Assembly: GCF_963576615.1 (NCBI RefSeq)
Contig: NC_088711.1
Span: 20,492,182-20,556,181, forward strand
From: Watersipora subatra
Taxonomy: Eukaryota > Bryozoa > Gymnolaemata > Cheilostomatida > Watersiporidae
Length of the DNA: 64,000 bases
Direction: 5' to 3'
Part shown: positions 24,401 through 36,400 of the stretch, one piece after another
How the letters are laid out: each line of letters starts with the position of its first letter
Position numbering within the stretch: position 1 is the first letter of the stretch
Translations under genes and position numbers: made by a program
The notes under the pieces: generated by a model
Seen by the model: the letters and a program-made list of their open reading frames with translations, nothing else
What the model was told of the DNA's origin: nothing
The model's database searches: none

Positions 24401-27400
24401 AGTGGACTAATCTTTATTTTGATTACAAAATTAGAATCAGCGTGTCTGATTTACCTAGGAAATATGATAAAAGTTGTTCGTGACAGTTATGGTTTAAGTT
24501 GCATGCGATTAACCAGTGCAGAGTAGCAGCATTTATTCGTAGCCAGCAAAACTGTCTCCCAGTTTCGCTGCGGTGAACAGCATTTTTTGCTAGCCTCCTG
24601 CCTCCTGTATCGGAAGGAAACTGTCTCCCACAGTTTCGCTGTGGTGGACAGCAGTACCTGCTAGCCTCCTGTATCGGAAGGAAACTGTCCCCCGCAGTTT
24701 TGCATACAAGTGAAACCAACCGATATGTATACAAAACAACGCGTTACACAGTGCTGAGTTCATTCGTAGACAAAGGTGTTTTAGCTTACATCTGCCTCTG
24801 AGTCAGCCAGCTTCTGCATCTTCTCTTTAACTTTCATCTCAAAGACCTGTTCCATTTCTGCTTCCATCTTTTTCATTTTTTGTCGATGTTCGCTCTTTTG
24901 ATTCTCCATTTGTGTGATCGGGTCACTAGAAAAATACGGTAGTGTATACACTAGAACATCTAAAGATTCTGTTTGGCAACGAGCTAGCCTTGCTGACTAA
25001 CCATTGACAGGTATAACATCTAGCACTTTGAAATTTTGTGGTTCAACTGCTATCCTTGCCAGTAGATGTTATCTAACACTCACTAATATTACTCTAAACA
25101 AACCATTACAAGCACCCGCCAAACTTTCCTAGACTATGGTCCATCACTTCCCAATGCAGTATACTGGACACGCCTCTTTAAACATACCTGCCATATCATC
25201 TGCTAAACCAACCCAAGAAACACCCTGATCTACTCTCTGACCACCATCTAGTCACACGGCTCAATTCTGTAAGCAGGCTTTACACACTATAAACCAGACC
25301 ATCACCCAACTATGGGTGTTTATGGGTCAACTATAGTCTTTCAGGATGCTCTCGTCAGTGCTCTCAATCTGACTGAAATCTTCTCACTTTTTGTTGTCAA
25401 ATTTCAACTTAAAACTAACCTTTCACCGTCTGTGCCCTTTCCACCTTCAGTGGTGGCAGCAGTACCTGCTAGCCTCCTGTATCGGAAGTTCTCGTAATGT
25501 ACATTGTTGGTGACATCTTTTAGGTCTTGCATGTGGGTTCTGGAAAAAGAGTGAAGAGGTTTACACACCTTTATATATATGATAGCGAGTCTTATTCAAT
25601 CACCCAAACTACTACCTCTGGCTAGGGTATGCTAGTGCTGCCAAGATACTAATATAGTTTCTACCTTATAAGCATATCTCTTAGAGCGAGGAAGTCATTG
25701 TGTACAAGGTTGTCGACTTCAACAGTTCCCCATGGGTAGTGCCTGCCACGCACCTTCTTACCATTCACTTCTGTCACCTTATTGCTTCCCACAACAGCAA
25801 ATGGAACACGGTCCTACAGGTGCAAAAAACAATCATTAAATTTTTTTTCAAGTCAAACCGGAACTGTACGTAGATGAGAAGTTATCTTATCATTGTGCAT
25901 GCATGAAAGCTCTGTGTAAATCCGTCCATCAAGCTGCAGGTGTTAATTATCTCTTGACAAATGACTACTGAGCCATCAGTAAATGATGTTGAAGAGAAAG
26001 GGTGAAAAGTGGCTGGTTTTACAAAATTTGAAAATCCAGTCATAACGACACGATGTCCGAGGAAGCACAGGTTTGTAACTATTTCAACTCAAGCCAACAT
26101 AGACTAGTGCTTATGCCAACAGATGTTTGTAGCATGTTCCATGTTGGCTATAGCCATTTCAAGAGGGCAATTACGTCGATAACTAGCAATTTAAGAAGAT
26201 AAGTCAGTAGTAAAAACCCTCATTACGTAGATGCTCAAAGATCATCTATTCCAAGTTGGCCAGGTCAACAATGACAAGATGGCCATATATGATACTTATC
26301 TATATAACAACCCAATATGCTTTGTTGTACTATCAGCCAAACCAGAAAATGAAAAGTCAAGGTCAAACTAACCTTCAACTTTTTCAACTCCTTGCTCTCT
26401 TCATCGTCATCAGCATCTGGAAACTCGTATATTTTGATCTTATTTCTCTGAATCTCATTGAGTATCTGCAAAAGTCGAAGGTATTACAATTCATTAACCT
26501 TTTCTACCTGCTGACTGAAAACACTTAGGCTGACTTGGCTCTAAGCAACAAGCATGACTTATAGGCAAGTAGCCTAAATGTAGGCCAGTAGAAAGCGTCA
26601 ACTAGGCCCAAGTCTACTAGCTGACCAAAAGGGGGCCAGTAATAGACAAGTCATTAATATTCAATTGAGTAGGAAATGCATCCCATCAAAAACATAAATA
26701 CACTCGGAACACTTGAGGCAGCCAAGATCAACAACCTGGTATACGTACAGATATATGGCTTCGTCCTACAGGGGTAAGCGATACGAGCAACTAACCGGCA
26801 GCAACAAAAACAATCAAATATTGAGCTATTTACCTTACGGCCAAAATTGGTCATCTAGCCATGAGATAAGAGGAATGGTGAGATAGCTGCTCTGAATTTA
26901 CCTGAATGATGCTACACCCAGGCAGCTGCTACACCCAGGCAGCGAGAAACACCAAAAGTTGAATCATATTTACCACCTCAGGGCTATCCTTCTAACCAGG
27001 AGTAAATCAGAATGATCTCTCATTATAATACTAGTTATTCAACTAGCCTGTCTAATGCAAGAACATAAAAACAGCTTGTAAGATGTGACCATCAGTAGGA
27101 AAGGTGATACAAACATTTTTCTTGAAGTCTCTGCACTCCTCAGGAGTGAGTGTGTCAGCCTTGGCTATCAGCGGAATTATGTTCACCTTCTCATGAAGTT
27201 GTTTCATCACTTTAATGTCAAGGGGCTTGAGGCTGCAAGTGGAGTAGAGAGAATCTAATCAGTTTTAAGAATATCACAAGCAGTTAGCTTTTCCCTGTGT
27301 ATATATAATAGCTGCTGCAGTCTAGTACGCATGCTAACGTGTTAAATACGGCATCTTTGCAATTCACCAGCTTTGAATCTGGAGAAGAACAAAATTCTAT

Positions 27401-30400
27401 GCAACTAGCTGTGACATGTGTGAAACACAAGGCTATTATACTAGCAAAAAAATATAGTGCATAAGTGGTAAACGCTCAAACTTTTTCCAGACCAGCTAAG
27501 GAAGTCTTCGGTCTTCAAGAACATGAGCGATTGGCAACATGAAGAGACAGTCAAGTGAATAATGTAAAGTTGTACAGGAGAAACGACTATAATATCAAAT
27601 AGCTATAACGAAGCTAGCAACATGGCCTGATTACTTCATATAACTGCCGAAGATTAGACACTTATCAGAAGATGTAGCACTGACTGACACATTAGATCTG
27701 TTGAGAAATTACATTAGTTGACACACTATATATGGAAATGAACTCCAGGCACTCAGGCTGGCAGCTACTTATTGCAAATATAGAAAGCAGGCAAAGTGTG
27801 ACTACCTGTGCCCGGTGGGTGATATGAAGTATAGACAGCAATGCACACGGTTATCGTCGAGCATCGTTTTCCTTATTACTTTGGACTCGGCGTTCAGGTA
27901 CTCTTCGTACTTGTTATCCACATAGGAAGTGAGTGGCTGCCAGCTGTCAATGTAAGCGCAATTGATGAATATTTGTCAATGCTGACCTTTGAATATATCA
28001 GCGCCCTACAAAACTTCTAGCCAAAAGGAACAGGCATAAAATGCTAGTAATTAATATACTCACTAAACGAACACAAAGGCAAGTAGACAATTAGATGAAA
28101 ACAGATGAGCGTAGAGCTTTCTATTGCAAGCCGTATAGCTCCAGCAACTACCAGAACAATTAATTATTAACACAAACTTTACATGTACAGGTAAGATAGG
28201 ACAATGATGAGAAAGGATGAGCACAGGCAAGACAATGAACTGCAAAGGTCAAGGCTGTATTGGATGCTTAGATATGAAAGTATTATTGTGGTTGTAATAA
28301 TAGAGGTTTCAAGTTCCTCAATGAAGAATTTTATGAGAGTTATGCTTTCAATACAAGTATCGATGGCCTGCACCTTATATGAGCGTTTAGAACACAATTT
28401 TGAAATCAACATGAAACCAAATCACTTTGCCCTCAATAACACATGTGCGACCTGACTTCAAAATAAGTTATTTAGTAAGGTTCACTTATAAGTCAAGGTC
28501 GCAGCTGATAAGCTCAACTCGTCAACTAAGACTACAGTTTCCGAGCTTCTCAAAACAACAGAACCCTTTTTTCCCTTATCCCATCCAGACTGAAAATTGT
28601 CGCTTAATCCGTATTATCTGCTTTGTCCTTGGCACTTGGTTGAAATAAATGGGCGATGATACAGACAATCTCAGTTACACTTGTATAATGCCTGTCAATA
28701 TCATACGGGTGGAACACGGTTAAACATGAGAAAAGCAGCAGTTACGAAATGTGAAAACAAACAGTGAAGATGTTTATAAAGTCTAATAACAGACTGCTAC
28801 CCAAGTGTCAACTCAAATTGTTAATAAATATATAGATATATATAGATATATATGATAAAATGACTGACAGCAAAACCAGTTACCGATAGAATATCAATGT
28901 TTAGTTTTAACTCGTTGTCTTCTGGCTCTTATCTCAACAATGAAGTATACACACGTGCAACTTGCTGCGATTATAAACAAGCCTCATAGCTGCATCTGCT
29001 CTCACACAAACAAATCGCTGAATCAAAAGATTGTTTGTCAGTGATATGCTTTGACAGGCTAGTTTAGATCTACCCGCTAAGAATATTTATCAGGGAGTGT
29101 TAAAGGGTCCTCTATCCTATCTTATACCACTAACAGCTAGCCAGCAAAATGGCTCCCATTTATAAGTCACGTTAAACATGAGCTAACTTATCATATTATT
29201 AAAATATAAATTACCCTTTCCTACACCCTCAAGTAGTCTAATATAACCACTTGAATGAGCAACGTGTCTTCAATTGTATCTTGAGACATGATAGTTGAGT
29301 TTGACCGGCTGCAAAATTCCCCAAGTTACCTGTTTTTTAAACTTGGCCAACCGCTGCATGGCTTGTGTTTCTTAGCATGTTCACGATTGTGCATCTTTTC
29401 TTACTCTCATTAAAGTGGATTTACACCAATGAAGTGGTCATATGATGGTGCGCCAAGCAAGGAGATGAATTCTAATGCTCAAATAATGGTCAAGCTATAC
29501 CAATTATTATTGAAGAATCTAAACCTATTTTGTGAGAGAAACTCGATATTAGCCGTGAAAAATGTTACACATTTTGTCACTGAAGAACTTCAACAGCGGT
29601 ATCATCCAGAGAGTGATAATAGATTGACTAACATGACCCTTCAATTTGGAGCAGCAAACAATACTCAAAGAGCCATTTATGTAGACATTGACTCATTCAC
29701 ACGCTTCACATCGTCCACGAATCAAATCATTGCCATAAAATTGCCCTTATGACCATTTAGCTCATCAATGAGTGTTTCTCCCAAGTGCCAAGGCTGCAAT
29801 GAAAGCCAGTACACAGTAACCGGTGAAATAGAGACCAAACTATTAAAACTAACAACCTACCAGTCAGTATTGTCCACTTCATCTCCAAAGCCAGGAGTAT
29901 CCACAACGGTCAGTTTGAGCTGTACTCCACTCTCCTTTAATAGCACCTGAGTGGAGTGCATCTGAAACAGGAAGGACAAAAGAGCACGATTAAAATAGAA
30001 AACAGGAAAGGGCTGGGCACGAGAATACTCCTTTACAGTATACAATTGTGCAGTAGATGCGCTAGGAAATACCTACACCCTATATTTTAATCTTGCAACA
30101 AACTCTAAATGTTCAGTATTTATGGGTAGTGTGAGTTGAATGGAGCCCGAGTACACGCAGTTCTGTACTTTTGAACAGAGAAAGAGACCAAAACGCGAGG
30201 GCATCTAGTATAAACCAGACCTTACATTTAACATCTAACTTGACTTCTGACTACTCGGAAACACACCATGATGATATGGCCTTAAGACAACCGTTTTCAT
30301 TGATCGCGTGCATAAGCTCTTTTACCCGAGAGACAACAAATTAAATCGCTCTCTAATTTTCCTTGTTTATTATTCCACAAGTTGTCGACAACATTGTGGA

Positions 30401-33400
30401 GGTTTCAAGTATAATCAGAAACCCTATCCAATACGTCCCCTTAACTGACATGCTAGGGATGAAGGAAAAGTACTGCTGTCCACACATGATCCACAAGTGC
30501 AATATCATGAATCCCAACATCCATGCATAACATGGCGCTTGTACACATCTCAGAAAAAATGAATCAACTGAACTTAGCACAAAATTTTGTCCGAGAAGCT
30601 TTATTTACAAATCTGCTCTTTTTTATTAATATTTATTGTATATCTGAGGCGACATCATAGGTAGGGTGTAATAGTTCGTGGAATACAAACAATGTTTTAT
30701 ATCATTACTTTCGCATTCAAGATTTCTACCGAACTAGTTCCGACCTCCAATTGACTCATCGCAACTAGGCTGCAGTTATCCCTTTTAATGCTAATCTTTA
30801 TATAAAATAATAGCCTCTAATACCCTAATCTGCCTGAAACCTGCAAGTTCTAGCGGTTTGTCAGCCTAAACTCCCTCAAGGCCAACGCTAGAGAAGGGTA
30901 GGTTCTAGTCTATATCCTCACCGTATGATAGTTCCACTAAAGAGGTGTGAATTTATATTCTAGAACACCCATAAAGTGGTCGTGTATGTACGTACGTTAG
31001 ACTAGCGGAGGCTTATAACGAACCTGCACTGTCTTTTGAGCTCTGTGTGATGGACCAGGATACTCAGCATTGTACAGCTCGGACAGGAAGAGGGAATTGA
31101 TGAGAGTTGACTTGCCAAGGCCAGACTCACCTACAAAAAAACCAAACAACTTAACAGGCCATACTGATTTTCTATCAGACAAGAAAATACTGACGATTCA
31201 CTGTGATGGCTACGCATCCAGAGCAAATGTCTAGCGAGGATGACAATGATGTAAGTTTGTGCTAACGAAAACCAAGTGATGAACTCATCTTGCACCTCTA
31301 GATAATCTATTGACCAGCAATTACTGAGCATGAAAATTGCTGACTCTTAAGGGGTGGTCACACGAGCGCCAAACCGAACTAAATGACGCAAAACGACGTC
31401 GCTTTCAGCTCTAAAAAGTTCGACCGAGGACATTTCTGGCCGAAACGAACCTTTTCGGTCCTGCTCGAAATTTCGTGCTGAACCCTTGCTCTTATTGGCT
31501 GGTTAAAATTCTAGAATTCTAGCGAGCATGCGTCACATTTCTACTTACGTTCGCGTGAGTAATGTTAAAAAAGAAATGGGACAATACTTTTATTTTGTTA
31601 AATAAACCAAATGAAGCAATTTACGACAAGGTTCACCCGGACTTATGATTGTGTTGCATAAATGTAAGATGTTGCACTTAAGTTTTGCATAAATGTAAGA
31701 GAATTGTGATTTTCTTTAGTGTAGAATTTAAGTAATGTGTCATATTCATCCTGATGAAGTATCGTTGACTGATTTATTTATGTAAAACCACAGTACTATG
31801 ATAAAGAATGTTTTTGTTTGTTATGTACTCAGCATAGAAAAACATTCATATGTTAATAAAAAAATATAATTATGTTGATGAGAAGGGTTGGCAAAATCTT
31901 TGTATCGAGTGATTTATTCTGAGCAGCTGAACGATCTTCTGATAAATCTGCTGAGTAATTATAATTTATAATTGTTCCTCAAAGTTTTTTTGTTTACAAT
32001 AGAAATATTTAACTCAAATACATAAAAACTACTAATGAAACCGTGTCCTGTCTCTATACGTATGGTATCTAAGAAGCGAAGTTACTTCGGTGGCCGTGTG
32101 ACATGTGCCACGAACCGAACCAGCCTCCGAACCGATCCTACGTCGGTTCGGTGCTCGTGTGACCACGCCAATATGGCTGCCTCTTATTAATGTCTACTAT
32201 TGATGTCTCTTGAGGTTGTCTCTTGAGGTTGTCTCTTGAGGTTTGTCTCTTGAGGTTGTCTCTTATGGTTGTCTCTTATAGTTGTCTCTTATGGTTGTCT
32301 CTTATAGTTGTCTCTTAAGGTTGTCTCTTACGGTTGTCTCTTCTAGTTGTCTCTTACGGTTGTCTCTTACGGTTGTCTCTTCTAGTTGTCTCTTACGGTT
32401 GTCTCTTAGGGTTGTCTCTTACGGTTGTCTCTTATAGTTCTCTCATAGTTGTCTCTTATAGTTGTCTTTTATTGGGACCGGAACTAACAAGGTCACAGGA
32501 TCAATGACATAGTTTAGGGGAAAACATGAGTCAGGCTGAAGATAAGTAAGCTGTGCTGTCCATATTAATCTAGACTTATATCATGTCACATAACGACTAA
32601 AAAATAGGATAGGATTGGCTCCGAGTCAGCTGTCCCCTAGGCCTGCTAGACCTCAAACAGATCATTTCAAGGATAGTGAGCAAAAACTGCTTGCTGTGGC
32701 TAACTAATGCTAGCTGAGATGATAAGTGGAATGCCATGCCTGTGCTCACACACCTCTACTATCCCTAATTCAAGCTGAAGACACCAGCCTGTTAATCTCA
32801 AGAACGAGAAACGTGTTTGCTTATCGCGATGCCTATCGCAAAGCTACTGAGTACACTTTATCATTTCATATCAGCCTATGTTGGCTTGGCTGAGAGGGTC
32901 CATGGAAATGAAGATTATGTTAGTTTATGAAATGACAAAAGAGCATTTGAATGAAGGAATATTGCTACTAATGAATTGCATTCAAATACTAATGAGGCAT
33001 CTAGGAGCTAACCTAATTATAGCCAGAGGCTCTAACATCCAGGCTTATTGAGTGGCAAGTATGCATTTCATTTCTATATAATCATGGCATTACTCAGACC
33101 AGGTCAAACTAGAATAACAACTACTCGCAAACTACTATTACTGGTAATGGCTATGCGAAAGACATAACAGTTGTAGCCTATAATAGGGTGTTTATTTATG
33201 CTGGCACTATGAACTCTAAATCATAGGCTCTGACACATATGTATGATTTGCTCGGATAAAAACCACAGAGCGTTAATAGAATCTCTGGCATACACGCGCA
33301 ACGTACCGTGAGTATAAACAAGCCTCATAGCTGCCTGCATCTGCTCTCACACAAACAAATCGCTGAATCAAAAGATTGTCTGCCAGTGATATGCTTTAAC

Positions 33401-36400
33401 AGGCTAGCTTAGACCGCTAGGATAGCCAGTAGAACCCGTTAAAAGTCCACTATGCTATCTTATATCACTAAACAGCTAGGAGAAAAGGATTCTCGGCATT
33501 CTTATAAAACAACAGCTAGAAACATCATATAGCTTCCTTATCAAACCGTAAAATATGAATGAGCCTTTCCTACACTGAAGTATGCCAATATAACCACTTG
33601 AAAGAATATGCAACGTGTCCTCAATTCTATCTTGAGACATCAATTGTATCTTGAGACATCAATTGTATCTTGAGACATCAATTGTATCTTGAGACATCAA
33701 TTGTATCTTGAGACATCAATTGTATCTTGCGACATCAATTGTATCTTGAGACATCAATTGTATCTTGAGACATCAATTGTATCTTGAGACATCAATTGTA
33801 TCTTGAGACATAATAGTTCAACTCGAAACACTGCAAAATTCCCAGAGGTAGACCTGTTTCTATACTTGGTCAACGGACAACCTAATTTGTTTGCTAGCAA
33901 GGTGCTATCACTATTAAGATTGTTGTGCAACCATTATGCATTAACTGTGGAAACATCCACTTCTTGGAAGGTTATCGTTATCTTACAACATCTGTACCAA
34001 ATGTTGCAAGCGTCCAGCCCTCAAGTCATGTTAATAACTCCATTGTGACCTGGATCAAAATCTCACAACTTCTACTAACTGAATGAATCACAAACATCCG
34101 CTCACCGCAATATTCACCACACTGCTTAGGCAAGAAATGTAGTGCACTGAGCTCAAGCTCTACTGTCACATGCCAATGTATGCTGATGTAGGTACAGGCT
34201 ACTGATGGACTCAACCCTAAGTTTAGCGCGTTGGCGTTTGTTCTGATCACTTCTGCATCGCTTGCATTTTACTGGTTAACTCCATTGAAGAAAAGTGTAT
34301 TTTATGCATTGTAAAACATTACTAGGGTTAACAAAGTCATTACATAAAAAGATATGCATTCAGAACTGTTTTGAAACCATGATTATCTTTTTATGTAATA
34401 GCTTTGTTAACCCTAGTGACATTTTACAATGCATAAAATACACCATTCTTCAATGGAGTTAGCCAGTAAAATGCAAGCGATGCAGAAGTGATCAGAAGAA
34501 ACGCCAACACGCTAAGCTTAGGGTTGAGTCCATCAGTAGTCTGTACCTACATCGGCATTCAGAACTGTTTTAAAGCCATGATTAAGTTGATAGGCCGTAT
34601 ACAGGGAGCCCAAGCATTGATATAATACAGAGCTTCCATACAGCGTCTAGAACGAAACACCAAAATAGTTTTGGCTTGTACAGCCACAAAAGCGCCTGCA
34701 CGATGCACCTTGCTGACCATTCGTGCCTCTCACTATGTTTCCATGACGCAGCTAATTAAGAGTGGTGTTTCCATGACGCGGCTAATCGGCTAGTTTGGGT
34801 CATCCAAAAGATGGAAACGCCAAAAACCCGCAAGTCATCAAGTTTTCCCGCAAATCACAAATTTTTACCGAATGTTTAATTCTCGCAAATGATGGAAACG
34901 GCACTTACAATTGATGCGCAAAAATGTCACGCAAGCTATTCCATTTTAAATGCTCCCACTCTTGAGTGGTTCTTATTTCGATTTGAGTAGCTCTGAATGC
35001 GCTGATATGACCTCTGGCGCAAAACCCTCATCTTTTTAACAAAGCACCCGTGTTAATCGGCAACATGCCAATCGCCATTGAAACACTTATCGCACAACAA
35101 CTGAACGAGCACACAACTCCAAATGTGCATCATTCGCACACATCGAAACATATTGACTGTAGCTACTACTTTGTAGCATTCGCAGAAAGACTGAAAGAGT
35201 ACTAACAAAACAAACTTACCGGCAAACATAAGAGTAAACTCAAACCCTCTCTTGACAGATTTCCTGTAGACCTGGTTAGGAAGGTTGGCAAACCCGACAT
35301 ATCCTTCGAGAGACTTTGACGATTCCGACCGGTGAACTGATGGCTTGTGACCATCTGTTTTGTCTGGCTTTTGTGGTAACGAAGGTGATGGCCTGTCAAT
35401 TTTCTCTGCCTTTCCGTCTCTTTCCCTTAGCGATGGATCAAACTTTGTGGAGGGTGCTTCATATTTACCACTAGGGGTATCCCCTTTGAGAAAGGCTTCT
35501 CTTTTGTTTAGCTGCAGAGCAAGTAGACTGATTAGTCATAACTTGATGAAATGCTATCCACTGCAACAAGCGTGCGTGCGGCAGCAAGGCATGATTAAAA
35601 ATGCTGTGTTGTTGATGCCAGAACAGAGTGCTATGCATAATTCATTACCTAAACTGTCAAATGAGAAGTATAACCAGATGGTACAAGTTTTATTGACTTG
35701 AAAAAAGTATTAGATCAATTGCAAGGGCAGTCGTATCTACACAATATGATGAGAAGGTAATTTAGGCATCATGGTTGCCTCCTTGGCCGACTTAAAACTC
35801 GCAACTTGTAAGGCATTTCATATATTGACCACTTTTGATACTAGCAACTGCAAACAATGACACGCGTACACTACATCGTCAAACATCAGCAATATGCTCA
35901 TGTAATCTGCCACGCTCAACAAACAAAGAGGTAAATCTGTAAATTATATGCAAAGGACACATGAAATTGATTCACAAAAGTCGATAAAACTAGAAAAGGC
36001 AATGCTTAGGTCAACTGATTACAGGAAGCCGAGCCATATGTGATCTAATCAGATTCAGTGCCAAGAATGCCAACTGCGTAACAGATGTGGCATGAGGGGT
36101 AGTGGGCACTCAATAATTTTAGCTCGGGGAAAATGCCACCATGCATCAAATAGATGAGTTATGTGGTGAATGAGGAATGCCCACCAGAGCTAGTAATGGA
36201 AAGATTAACATACCGTCAATAAGCTGGTAAAGCCAACACCAATAGAAAGAGGATACAAGAAACAGAAACTGAATCTAGACATTAAGAGAAGGCATTTTTG
36301 ATTACATGCCATATAGACATGGCCAATCCGGAATGAAAAGCAGCTTTGTCTAATGATTTATCAAAGGGAGTGGCTGTCTACATAGCAATTCCGTGTATTC

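Noticed and set aside
24423..24734. 103-codon minus-strand frame containing QEASRYCC and GGRRLAKN
   Set aside because: It reads through the exon-9-like tandem repeat in a different frame; no splice or homology support as a coding exon.
29429..29752. 107-codon plus-strand frame
   Set aside because: Antisense, within a septin-7 intron, overlapping the segmental duplication edge; no recognisable content.
33622..33811. CRISPR-like array
   Set aside because: Units are contiguous with no spacers, in a eukaryotic intron. The same holds for the 13-bp array at 32205-32470.
34735..34900. gtgtttccatgacgc / gatggaaac motifs as a small MITE
   Set aside because: Motifs repeat in both orientations, but I could not define matched ends or target duplications.
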